NCBI GenBank assembly: GCA_947507155.1
Contig: CANNOC010000010.1
Location: 20,857-84,856, forward strand
DNA length: 64,000 nt
Direction: 5' to 3'
From: an uncultured Collinsella sp.
Lineage (GTDB): Bacteria; Actinomycetota; Coriobacteriia; Coriobacteriales; Coriobacteriaceae
Part shown: positions 32,790-42,338 of the stretch, in pieces
How the letters are laid out: each line of letters starts with the position of its first letter
Position numbering within the stretch: the stretch's first letter is position 1
Notes under the pieces: generated by a model
Told to the model about the DNA's origin: nothing
The model's input: only the letters and a program-made list of their open reading frames with translations
The model's database searches: none
Made by a program: the position numbers and the translations under genes

Positions 32790-33812
32790 ATGGCCGACGA
32801 GCACGAAACAGAAAGCAAGGCATGGGCGATTGAGGCCGCCGCGGCAGAGGCGGCATCGCGAGCTGCCGAGGAGCTACATCGTCCTCCCGTGGTGCCGATG
32901 GAGCGCGTGGTCGATCGCACCGATATCGAGCGCGGCGAGCGTGCCGGTCAAAAGCGCAGCCAGGAGCCAGGCTTCCCGCGCTTTTTCGCCGAGCTCAATC
33001 TGGGTCTGATTCTTACGGCCTTTGCCATCGTTGCGTTTAAAACCCCTAATCACTTTGCTTTTGGCGGCACCTCGGGCGTGTCGGTCATTCTGTCCACGCT
33101 GTTCCCGACCCTGCCCGTCGGTGTCTTTATGTGGATTATCAACGCGGTTCTCGTCGTCTTGGGCTTTATCTTTTTGGAACGCAAGGCAATCCTGTGGAGC
33201 GTCTTCGCCTCGTTTGCGCTGTCCGCCTATGTTTCGCTTTTCGAGCTCTTTATCCCGACCAGTGTCTCGATGACGGGCGATATGTGGCTCGACCTGTGCT
33301 TTGCCGTGATTCTGCCGGCGCTCGGCAGCGCCATCGTCTTTGATATCGGCGCCTCGACGGGCGGCACGGACATCCTCGCTATGATCCTCAAACGCCGTAC
33401 CACACTCGAGATTGGTCGCGCGCTGTTGCTGGTCGATATCGGCATCGTGACCATCGCGGCCTTTTTGTATGGTCCGCGTATCGGTCTGTATTGCGTGCTC
33501 GGCCTGTTTGCCAAGACGCTTGTGGTCGACAAGGCCATCGAGAGCATTCATCTTCGTAAGGTCTGCACGATCATTTGTTCCGAGCCCCTTAAGGTCGAGG
33601 AGTTTATCGTCAAGCATCTCAACCGTACGGCGACCATCAGTCGCGGCTACGGTGCCTTCTCGGGCAAGTGCGTGACGGTGATCATGAGCGTGCTGAGCCG
33701 TCGCGAGGCCGTGCAGCTGCGCCGTTATGCGCGCGAGGTCGATCCGGGTGCCTTTATCACGATCGTCGACAGCTCCGAGATCGTCGGCAAGGGTTTCCGC
33801 GGAACGAACTAA
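32790..33812 (+). CDS. YitT-family membrane protein with DUF2179 domain
   Basis: This 340-residue protein has an N-terminal cytosolic arm of about 65 residues, five to six hydrophobic segments (from LNLGLILTAFAIVAF to about residue 245) and a C-terminal DUF2179 domain (VCTIICSEPLKVEEFI, then GYGAFSGKCVTVIMSVLSRRE). GGTSGVSVIL and GASTGGTDILAMIL are the repeated YitT_membrane signatures. Function of the family is unknown; DUF2179 may be a ligand-binding regulatory domain. The charged arm (many Glu/Arg) is longer than usual. ATG 32790 follows GAGGGG. Confidence 0.9.
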   Translation: MADEHETESKAWAIEAAAAEAASRAAEELHRPPVVPMERVVDRTDIERGERAGQKRSQEPGFPRFFAELNLGLILTAFAIVAFKTPNHFAFGGTSGVSVILSTLFPTLPVGVFMWIINAVLVVLGFIFLERKAILWSVFASFALSAYVSLFELFIPTSVSMTGDMWLDLCFAVILPALGSAIVFDIGASTGGTDILAMILKRRTTLEIGRALLLVDIGIVTIAAFLYGPRIGLYCVLGLFAKTLVVDKAIESIHLRKVCTIICSEPLKVEEFIVKHLNRTATISRGYGAFSGKCVTVIMSVLSRREAVQLRRYAREVDPGAFITIVDSSEIVGKGFRGTN

Positions 33813-33962
33813 CGCGGACGCACTCATCAAACAATCGAAAAGCGCCTCGCGCGTTGCAAATACGTCATCTAAGAGTATTTGTCCCCACATTGGGCGATAA
33901 TGATGCCAATGACATCGTTTGCGATCCAGGTGATTCGCTCTAGATACGAAGGGATGATTTCG

Positions 33963-35267
33963 ATGTTCTGTTCGCAGTGTGGCGCTCCTATGGGCGATAA
34001 CGACAAGTTCTGCGGCGTGTGCGGTGCTCCTAATGCTGGTGCTGTAGCTTCCACCCCTCAGGGTCAGCCTCAGCAATATGTCCCTCAGCCTCCCATGAGC
34101 GCGTCCAAGGGCTGTGTGGCTCAGGCGTTTGAGGATATGACCAAGACTCCGGGCGTGCTGCAGCGCGTGTGCCAGATCGCTTTTTTGCCGGCGCTTATCT
34201 GTGTCGTGTCGGTGCTCGTGCTGTTCATCCCCGTTATCGGCGGTATTGCGGCTGCCATCGGCTTTTTGGCTGCCTACGTGGCGAGCGTATGCGGTTCGGG
34301 CTTTGGCATCGAGTGGGGTCGCGATCTGTCGCTTAAGATCGATGACGGCATGGATCGTCCGTTGATGCGTTCCACGTCGTTTGGCCTCGGAGTCTTTTCG
34401 AGCGTTATCTCGGTCGTGCTCGAGGTTATCGCTGCCATTCCCGTGATCGGTGTAGTGCTTTCGCTGGTGGAGGGCGTGGTAATTGGCGCGGCGGGCTCGT
34501 ATTCGTATTACGGCTCTTATGCGCTCGAGGCTGCGCTGTTTGGCTCGCTTGGCTTGCTCGTTCTGGCTATGATTGCCACGGCGGTCCTGGGGGTCTTCTT
34601 TAAGATGTTCGCCGACATTGCCGTGATGCACTTTGCGGTGACCGGTCGCGTCGAGAGCGCGTTTTCGCTCGATAAGGTTTGGGCGGCCTTTAAGAACAAC
34701 AAGACCAAGCTGTTCTGCGCTTCGTTCCTCCCCGAGTTTTTGACGGGCTTGGTCGCCAACGTTGTCACATGGATCTTGACGGTTGTCTTTGGCGCCATTG
34801 CCTCTGTCGGTATGTATAGCTACTACTATCGTCCTACGGGTATTGAGGCGATTGTTACCGGCGGTGGCATCACGCTTGTACTGTTCCTGGTGCTGATCGC
34901 GTTCGTCACCGTATTTCTTACGGTCTTTGGCAAGATGCTCAAGCACCGTGCCGTTGGCTATTGGGTTGCACGTTATGCAAGCGAGTGGGCCGACGAGGAC
35001 AAGGACGACGTCCTGACTTTTGTATTGCCCTTCGAGAAGAAGTCCGCTCCCTCGGGTTACAGCGCTCCGGATGTCGCGCCTGAGCCCGAGCCCAAGCCTG
35101 AGTCGGCACCTGCACCCGAGACCGCGTCTGCGCCCGAGCCCGAGCCCGAGCCTGAGCCGGCGCCTGTGCCTGAGCCGGAGCCGACACCTGCACCTGAGCC
35201 GGCGCCCGCGCCCGAGCCTGAGCCTGAGCCTGAGCCAAGTTCCGACGAGGACCCTCAGGACGAGTAG
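33963..35267 (+). CDS. Zinc-ribbon membrane protein with Pro-Glu repeat tail
   Basis: The 434-residue protein begins with a zinc ribbon [21 protein letters not shown], then four to six membrane helices in two clusters (about residues 70-120 and 130-340; [16 protein letters not shown] and [15 protein letters not shown] are examples). The last 80 residues consist of Pro-Glu-rich imperfect repeats ending in an acidic stretch. The type with a ribbon plus DUF4013-like helices is frequent in Gram-positive bacteria, with unknown role. ATG 33963 has GAAGGG at workable distance; ATG 33954 is an alternative, and the track's 33879 is not supported. The tail DNA is repetitive (GAGCC-type), so length may vary between strains. 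Confidence 0.8.
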   Translation: MFCSQCGAPMGDNDKFCGVCGAPNAGAVASTPQGQPQQYVPQPPMSASKGCVAQAFEDMTKTPGVLQRVCQIAFLPALICVVSVLVLFIPVIGGIAAAIGFLAAYVASVCGSGFGIEWGRDLSLKIDDGMDRPLMRSTSFGLGVFSSVISVVLEVIAAIPVIGVVLSLVEGVVIGAAGSYSYYGSYALEAALFGSLGLLVLAMIATAVLGVFFKMFADIAVMHFAVTGRVESAFSLDKVWAAFKNNKTKLFCASFLPEFLTGLVANVVTWILTVVFGAIASVGMYSYYYRPTGIEAIVTGGGITLVLFLVLIAFVTVFLTVFGKMLKHRAVGYWVARYASEWADEDKDDVLTFVLPFEKKSAPSGYSAPDVAPEPEPKPESAPAPETASAPEPEPEPEPAPVPEPEPTPAPEPAPAPEPEPEPEPSSDEDPQDE

Positions 35268-35317
35268 CCATGCCGCCTGCCATTTGGGGACGGGGTAGAA
35301 ATAGCGCTTGACAAATG

Positions 35318-35360
35318 AGCGGGGGCGGACGTTTCGACACGTCCGCCCCCGCTTTGCTTT
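35318..35360 (+). terminator. Strong rho-independent terminator, 15-bp perfect stem
   Basis: AGCGGGGGCGGACGT and ACGTCCGCCCCCGCT enclose a 6-base loop and are followed by TTTGCTTT on the plus strand. It may also help stop the converging M20 peptidase transcript. Confidence 0.9.
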
Positions 35361-35389
35361 AGCCAGGTTGTTATGGATGGGTGTGACGA

Positions 35390-36853
35390 TTACTCGTCGT
35401 GCTTATCCTCGTGACGAGCGGCGGCGCGGGCTTCGTGGATGCCCTTGATTGCGGCATGGCGAGCCGTGCGGGCATCATGGATGGCGTCGCGAGCCTCGGC
35501 GGTCGTCGCCTTGGCAGAGCGTAACTTGGCGGCCAGATCGGGGTTGGTTTCGGCGACCGCGGTGATCGCGGGACCGTCGAGCTCCTCTTGCGTGGGCTCG
35601 GCCAAAAAGTCGATAGCATACTGGGCTGCCACCATGGAGCCCTTGGCCAGCACGCTCTCGTCGATCTTGTAAAAGCAGGAATGTTGGGCGTACGTGGCGC
35701 CAATCTTGGGGTTGCGCGTACCTACAAAGGCGAGCACGCCCGGTACGCGGCGCAGGTACTCCGAAAAATCCTCGCCCGAAAGCGTGCCGCGATAATGGCC
35801 TTGACCGGCGGGACCCAGACACTTAATTACAGCCTGACGGCAGCGCTCGCTCGAGCCCGCGTCGTTTTCGACCTTGTAGTTGGCGATGGTGTAGTCGGTG
35901 AGCTCTGCCTCGGCGCCCAAGGCGGCCGCGGTATGCTCCACGATGCGGCGCATAAGTTCCGGCATTTCCTCGTGGGTTGAATTTCCGTAGGTGCGCACCG
36001 TGCCGGCGAGGTAGGCCGTGCCGGCGATAACGTTGCGCGCGGTGCCGCCATGCAGCTCGCCGACGGTGATGACGGCCGGCTCGTAGGGGCTTATCTCGCG
36101 CGAGACGATGGTCTGCAGGGCGTTGACAATCTCGGCGGCAACCATAACGGCGTCGTGGCCGCGCTGGGGCATGGCGCCGTGGCACGAGGTACCGCGGACA
36201 TCGATGCGGAACCAGTCGGTATTGGCCATGCGCGGGCCGGGCTCGCAGCTTACGGTGCCGGCGTCGACCTCGCTCCAGATGTGCGCGGCGTAGGCACCAT
36301 CGACGCCGTCGAGCACGCCCGTGCCGATCATGAGTTTGGCGCCTTGGCCGTTTTCCTCACTGGGCTGGAAGACGATGCGGACCTCGCCGTGGATGTCGTC
36401 TGTCATATGGCGCAGAATCTGCAGCGTGCCGAGCATCATGGCGATGTGGCAGTCGTGGCCGCAGGCGTGCATGCAGCCCTCGTTGACGCTGGAGAAATCC
36501 TCGCCGGTCTGCTCGGTGACGGGCAGGGCGTCGATATCCGCACGCAGCAGGATGCGGCGGCGCGGCGTGCCGTCCTCGCGATAGGCGTCGGGCGCGGTGC
36601 CGCGAAGGGTCGCCACCAGGCCCGTCTTAAGGGGACGCTCGTAGGGGATATTCATGGCGTCGAGCTGGTTGGCGATGTCAGAAGTCGTGCGCTCTTCGGC
36701 GAGGCTCAGCTCCGGGTGCTTATGGAAGTGCCGACGCTGCTTAATGATGTAGGGTTCAAACTCGGCGGCGATATCTTGGATGGCTGCGGTGACGTCGTCA
36801 GCCGCGCGAGCCTCGGTCGCCGCCATAATCTGCTGTGCCTTGGTCTTCGTCAT
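35390..36853 (-). CDS. M20-family metallopeptidase / amidohydrolase (AbgB/HipO-like)
   Basis: The 487-residue zinc enzyme hydrolyses N-acyl amino acids or peptides. Family blocks are QRRHFHKHPELS, LLRADIDALPVTEQTG, MHACGHDCHIAMMLG (metal His and catalytic Asp) and PSEENGQGAKLMI, with the dimerisation lid domain about 215-330 and TLSGEDFSEYL late. After the catalytic fold ends at about residue 425, a charged helical tail rich in Ala, Arg and His (for example RDAIHDARTARHAAIKGI) is added; this is not typical. ATG 36853 follows AAGGAG. It is divergent from the YtcJ-like amidohydrolase gene, suggesting linked catabolism. The track's 618-residue form uses an upstream start without support. Confidence 0.88.
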   Translation of the reverse strand: MTKTKAQQIMAATEARAADDVTAAIQDIAAEFEPYIIKQRRHFHKHPELSLAEERTTSDIANQLDAMNIPYERPLKTGLVATLRGTAPDAYREDGTPRRRILLRADIDALPVTEQTGEDFSSVNEGCMHACGHDCHIAMMLGTLQILRHMTDDIHGEVRIVFQPSEENGQGAKLMIGTGVLDGVDGAYAAHIWSEVDAGTVSCEPGPRMANTDWFRIDVRGTSCHGAMPQRGHDAVMVAAEIVNALQTIVSREISPYEPAVITVGELHGGTARNVIAGTAYLAGTVRTYGNSTHEEMPELMRRIVEHTAAALGAEAELTDYTIANYKVENDAGSSERCRQAVIKCLGPAGQGHYRGTLSGEDFSEYLRRVPGVLAFVGTRNPKIGATYAQHSCFYKIDESVLAKGSMVAAQYAIDFLAEPTQEELDGPAITAVAETNPDLAAKLRSAKATTAEARDAIHDARTARHAAIKGIHEARAAARHEDKHDE

Positions 36854-37021
36854 GGTCGATTTGCTCCTTGCTGGGTTGATCGCAAAATCGTACAGGCTCT
36901 CTCCAGTATGCCACCTGCCGCTAGGGCTGGTAAAGTTGCCGTTTGCCGCTTGGGGTTTTGTTGCAAGGGCGGGGGAGTACACTCGGGGGTGTTGAATTTC
37001 CTGCCAGAGATGGGGATGCCC

Positions 37022-38659
37022 ATGCAACATATCGATCGGATTATCCGCTCCAAGAACGTCTTTACCGCGCAAGACGGCATCGATACCGCCCGCGAGCTGG
37101 CGATTGCCATCGCAGGCGACCGTATCGTCGCAGTCGGTGCGCCCGATGACGTGATCGCCGCCGCGCCTGCCGCTACGCCGGTGGTCGATTACGGCGAGCA
37201 GTTTGTCTGCCCCGGTTTCCATGACGCGCACCTGCACTTCTTCCATACCTCGGTTGGCTCCTCACCTTATATGCTCATGGATATGGGCACGTCAGAGGCG
37301 GCGCTGGTGCAGCACGCGCTCGAGTTTTCCCAGGATCTGCCTAGTGACGCTTGGGTTGTGACGCAGGGCTGGCGCGATTACCGTTGGGATCCGCCCGAGC
37401 ATCCTACCAAGGCGTCGCTCGATGCGGCATTCCCCGATCGTCCCTGCGTTATGTATTCGGGCGACGGGCACACGCTTTGGCTCAACAGCCGCGCACTCGA
37501 GGCGCTCGGCGTCACTCGCGACAGCGAGCCGCCAGCGGGCGGCAGTTACGACAAGGATGCAAACGGCGAACTCACGGGCATTGCTCACGAGGCGGCTGCC
37601 ATGCAGCTGCTACCGCGCTGCCTTGAGTGGCTGGGGGAGGATCGCATCGCAAGCGCTTACGCCGATCAAATGAGGCGTATGGCCGAGCAGGGCATCACCT
37701 CGATCTGCGATATGTCGCTCATGCCCATGCCGGGCTGCGATTTTATCCGCGACGACGTCTACGACAAACTGCAGGCAGCCGGCAAGCTGGGCATCCGAGC
37801 CCATCTGTTCCCCACGCTGCTGGATGACCAGTCGCGCTTGGAAGAGTTGCAGACCCGCTACGCGAACAACGCGCTGCTCTCGGCGCCTGGTTTTAAGCAG
37901 TTTTTCGACGGCGTGTCGAGCGAACACACGGCCTATCTCACCGAGCCCTATACCAACCTGCGCTTCCCGGGCGACCAGGGCCGTCTGACGGTTCCTGCCG
38001 AGCGTATGCGCAAGCTGGTCCTCGCTGCCGCGGAGCGCGGTCACACCGTGCGCATCCACGTCATCGGCGACGGTGCCATCCATGCCGCGCTCGATATCTT
38101 TGAGGAGGCCGCGGAACTGTACGGCCTGCCCCAGCACGGCCATAACACGCTCGAGCATCTGGAGAACCTCTTGCCCGAGGACATCGATCGTCTACGCAAG
38201 CTTAACGTCGTTGCCTCGAGCCAGCCCTGTCACATTACACTCGACCCGGGTGGACCGGAGCGCGACCTGGGCCTGGAGCGCAGCCGCATCATGTGGCCGT
38301 TCGCAACCTATAAGCAGCGCGGCATTCGACAAGCCTTCGGCACCGATAGCCCCATCACAGCTGTTACAAGCATGAACGTGCTCTACACGGCTATCACGCG
38401 CCAGGACCCCAAAAGCCACTGGCCCGAGGGCGGCTGGCTGCCGAGCGAGCGCATCGATGCAGCAACAGCCCTGCGCAACTACACCCTGGGCAGCGCGTAC
38501 GCAGCGGGCGACGAGCAAAACCTCGGCAGCTTGGAGCCCGGCAAGTATGCCGACCTGGTAGTCCTGGACCAAAACCCGCTCACCGTTGACCCCCAAGAAC
38601 TGCAAGCCACCAAGGTTCAGGCCACCTACCTGGCAGGTAACTTGATTTACGAGCGCTAA
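37022..38659 (+). CDS. YtcJ-like amidohydrolase (amidohydrolase 3 family)
   Basis: The 545-residue protein belongs to the TIM-barrel amidohydrolases of the YtcJ group. CPGFHDAHLHFFH is the N-terminal HxH metal motif; GDGAIHAALDIFEEA, HNTLEHLENL and GTDSPITAVTSMNVLY are later metal and substrate blocks, and the C-terminus returns to the small beta domain (LGSLEPGKYADLVVLDQNPL). The preferred start is ATG 37022, with ATG 37016 and 37010 as alternatives; the track's 869-residue form begins far upstream in the antisense of the M20 gene. The substrate is unknown. The 168-base divergent region to the M20 gene should hold both promoters. Confidence 0.88.
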   Translation: MQHIDRIIRSKNVFTAQDGIDTARELAIAIAGDRIVAVGAPDDVIAAAPAATPVVDYGEQFVCPGFHDAHLHFFHTSVGSSPYMLMDMGTSEAALVQHALEFSQDLPSDAWVVTQGWRDYRWDPPEHPTKASLDAAFPDRPCVMYSGDGHTLWLNSRALEALGVTRDSEPPAGGSYDKDANGELTGIAHEAAAMQLLPRCLEWLGEDRIASAYADQMRRMAEQGITSICDMSLMPMPGCDFIRDDVYDKLQAAGKLGIRAHLFPTLLDDQSRLEELQTRYANNALLSAPGFKQFFDGVSSEHTAYLTEPYTNLRFPGDQGRLTVPAERMRKLVLAAAERGHTVRIHVIGDGAIHAALDIFEEAAELYGLPQHGHNTLEHLENLLPEDIDRLRKLNVVASSQPCHITLDPGGPERDLGLERSRIMWPFATYKQRGIRQAFGTDSPITAVTSMNVLYTAITRQDPKSHWPEGGWLPSERIDAATALRNYTLGSAYAAGDEQNLGSLEPGKYADLVVLDQNPLTVDPQELQATKVQATYLAGNLIYER

Positions 38660-38676
38660 CCCCACATCCACACCTC

Positions 38677-38743
38677 AGTTGCGGTGAAATAGTCCCTAAA
38701 ATCGGCCTTCAAGCCCAAAAACAGGAACTATTCCACCGCAACT
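38677..38743. repeat. Inverted repeat with 17-bp arms (one mismatch)
   Basis: AGTTGCGGTGAAATAGT (38677-38693) and ACTATTCCACCGCAACT (38727-38743) pair with a single mismatch and a loop of 33 bases. The element starts 18 bases after the amidohydrolase stop and may act as its terminator or be a mobile palindromic element. The 493-base gap 38660-39152 holds this, the giant hairpin below and the groES leader, with no gene. Confidence 0.75.
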
Positions 38744-38847
38744 TAAAAGAGCGCGTCCCAACAACGTGCCCCTATCTTGTGCATTCCATCCGCATCGCCA
38801 TTTTGCTGCACTGACTTCTCTGAATTCCGGGCCCTAGTTAGTCAACC

Positions 38848-38984
38848 TGGCTCCCGGGGCGGACCGGAGGGCATGAAGTTTGTCGCGAGTTCCGCACGCA
38901 AAGGAAAGCACTTAATGTGCTTTCCGTCTTGCGCAGGACTGTAGAGCAGCAAACTTCATGCCCTCCGGTCCGCCCCGGGAGCCA
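38848..38984. repeat. Giant hairpin element, 35-bp perfect arms, upstream of groES
   Basis: The left arm begins TGGCTCCCGGGGCGGACC and ends ATGAAGTTTG (38848-38882); the right arm (38950-38984) is its exact complement. The 67-base middle contains a second hairpin, GGAAAGCAC-TTAAT-GTGCTTTCC (38903-38925). A related element with different but equally perfect arms lies at 41207-41351 on the other side of groESL. Confidence 0.9.
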
Positions 38985-39152
38985 CTTCTAAGTTATCCCC
39001 CGGCATTCAGAAAATCTAAGTGCCAAAAAATAAGATTTTTTGACTCCGTGTTGTATAACCCGCCATTCGTGGGTACCATTCAACGCGTACGCAAACAAAA
39101 AAGGGTTAATTCGCGTGGTATAACCGCGCGGCCCAAAAAGGAGGAGACAAGC

Positions 39153-39446
39153 ATGTCGTCTTTGAAGCCGCTTGCAGATCGTGTTCTGGTCAAGCCCGAC
39201 GAGGCCGAGCAGAAGACCGCTTCTGGTCTGTATATCGCCAGCAACGCTCAGGAGAAGCCGCAGCGCGGCACCATCGTTGCCGTGGGCGCCGGCAAGGTCA
39301 ACGACAAGGGTGAGCGCATCCCCATGGACGTCAAGGTTGGCGACGTTGTCATCTACGGTAAGTTCGGTGGCAACGAGGTCAAGGTCGACGGCGAGAAGTA
39401 TCTGCTGATGCGCGCCGACGACATCTACGCTGTCGTCGAGGCCTAG
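39153..39446 (+). CDS. groES: Co-chaperonin GroES
   Basis: The 97-residue protein is the lid of the GroEL chamber. SLKPLADRVLVKPDEAEQKTASGLYI and GKYLLMRADDIYAVVE-type ends (here EKYLLMRADDIYAVVE) are diagnostic. ATG 39153 follows AAGGAGGAG; the track's extension to 38958 runs into the hairpin element and is rejected. Upstream, TTGTAT and TACCAT 17 bases apart (39053-39081) could be a promoter. No CIRCE (TTAGCACTC-N9-GAGTGCTAA) or HAIR motif is visible, so heat-shock control must use another mechanism or a site not recognised here. Confidence 0.96.
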   Translation: MSSLKPLADRVLVKPDEAEQKTASGLYIASNAQEKPQRGTIVAVGAGKVNDKGERIPMDVKVGDVVIYGKFGGNEVKVDGEKYLLMRADDIYAVVEA

Positions 39447-39464
39447 TCTCGTCAGAATCTCTGA

Positions 39465-41180
<1,716 letters not shown>

Positions 41181-41206
41181 GGCCGACAAGGTCTAGAAAT
41201 CCCACC

Positions 41207-41351
41207 GGGGATCCGGGGGCGTGACGGGGGTTTCTCTCCGGAACGTCCTCGGACATGCAAAGAGGCTCCGCATCGCGCTTCGCGCTGCGGAGCCTCTTTG
41301 CGTCCTGCGGAATGTTCCGGAGAGAAACCCCCGTCACGCCCCCGGATCCCC
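41207..41351. repeat. Giant hairpin element, 38-bp perfect arms, downstream of groEL
   Basis: The left arm starts GGGGATCCGGGGGCGTGACG and ends TCTCCGGAAC (41207-41244); the right arm 41314-41351 is its exact complement. Inside, GCAAAGAGGCTCCGC (41257-41271) pairs perfectly with GCGGAGCCTCTTTGC (41287-41301). The layout copies the element at 38848-38984. The gap 41181-41747 holds this element, a GC-rich stretch with a small TTTCGCGC/GCGCGAAA hairpin, a promoter and the FMN riboswitch. Confidence 0.92.
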
Positions 41352-41516
41352 TGCGTTTACGGCCTTGAGGTCGGCGTGGGCGGAGATCGTGGCTGATGGG
41401 GATACATGTCCCGGTCGCTGTTTCGCGCTTTGCGCGAAAGGCGCGTTACTTTGGGATGGGTGGGGAACGTGGTTGTTGCGGCAACTGATCCCCGCCATAA
41501 ATTACCCTCGGCATAC

Positions 41517-41544
41517 TTGCGCGAAAACCTGCCCGTGCTACACT
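41517..41544 (+). promoter_or_regulatory. Probable promoter of the FMN-riboswitch operon
   Basis: TTGCGC and TACACT are 16 bases apart, ending 13 bases before the first conserved riboswitch base. Confidence 0.6.
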
Positions 41545-41557
41545 TGCAATTGCTGTT

Positions 41558-41735
41558 TCAGGGCGGGGTGAAATTCCCCACTGGCGGTAAATCGGGCGGT
41601 GCCAAAGGGGTGCCGTGGCGCAGGCGAGGTGTCTGCGACCGTGCCGATGAGTCCGCGACCCGTGCGTGTGTTGGTTCGCACGCCGGCTGAACTGGTGAGA
41701 TCCCAGTACCAACGGTTAGAGTCCGGATGAAAGAG
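41558..41735 (+). promoter_or_regulatory. FMN riboswitch (RFN element)
   Basis: The conserved blocks occur in order: TCAGGGCGGGGTGAAATTCC, CCACTGGCGGTAAAT, AGTCCGCGACCC, CCGGCTGAACTGGTGAGATC, CAGTACCAACGGTTAGAGTC and CCGGATGAAAGAGG. The paired ends P1 close between 41558 and 41735. The ribU ribosome site GCAGGTGAT starts only a few bases after the aptamer, so control is most likely at translation initiation rather than by a terminator. FMN binding would lower riboflavin uptake. Confidence 0.97.
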
Positions 41736-41747
41736 GCAGGTGATCTT

Positions 41748-42338
41748 ATGTCTGAACAGTCGCAGCATATCCATTTTGAGAACACGAATAGGTGGAGCAC
41801 CAAACAGCTCGTTACCATGGCGTTGATGTGCGCCTTGGGCGCCCTGTTTATGTACGTGCAGCTGCCCATTCTTCCTTCGGCGCCGTTTTTGACCTATGAC
41901 CCGTCGCTGGTGCCGGCGATGGTGTGCGGATTTGCGTATGGCCCCGGTGCTGGTACCGCTGTTGCCGCTATGGCGATCGTTATTCATGCGCTCACTACGG
42001 GTGACTGGGTCGGCGCGCTTATGAATCTGGTTGCCACGCTGGGCTACATTCTGCCCGCGGCTATTGTCTACCAGAAGATGCATACCTATAAGGGTGCCGT
42101 GATTGGCCTGGTGCTCGGCGTTATTGCTGCTACGGCGTTGTCTATGGTCGCAAACCTTACCATTGGCGTATGGTTCTGGTATGGCTCGGTCGATGTGATC
42201 GCCCCACTCATGATTCCTGCCGTGCTGCCGTTCAACCTTATCAAGACCGTGCTCAACTCGGTGTTGACGCTCGCGGTGTACAAGGCGGTCTCTAATCTCA
42301 TCACGCCCAAGAAGGACCAGGTCAAAGGCCGCGCATGA
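41748..42338 (+). CDS. ribU: Riboflavin ECF transporter S component
   Basis: The 196-residue membrane protein has about six helices, from LVTMALMCALGALFMYVQLP to the last before ITPKKDQVKGR. LPILPSAPFLTYDPSLVPAMVCGFAYGP is the conserved RibU substrate region. It binds riboflavin with the energy-coupling EcfA/EcfT module encoded next. The FMN riboswitch directly upstream supports the substrate assignment. ATG 41748 follows GGTGAT. The stop overlaps the ecfA start by four bases (ATGA), so the genes are coupled. Confidence 0.93.
   Translation: MSEQSQHIHFENTNRWSTKQLVTMALMCALGALFMYVQLPILPSAPFLTYDPSLVPAMVCGFAYGPGAGTAVAAMAIVIHALTTGDWVGALMNLVATLGYILPAAIVYQKMHTYKGAVIGLVLGVIAATALSMVANLTIGVWFWYGSVDVIAPLMIPAVLPFNLIKTVLNSVLTLAVYKAVSNLITPKKDQVKGRA

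Noticed and set aside
32874-34946. 690-residue minus-strand ORF
   Set aside because: Shadow of the YitT and zinc-ribbon genes; composition dominated by Arg, His and Asn as expected for antisense.
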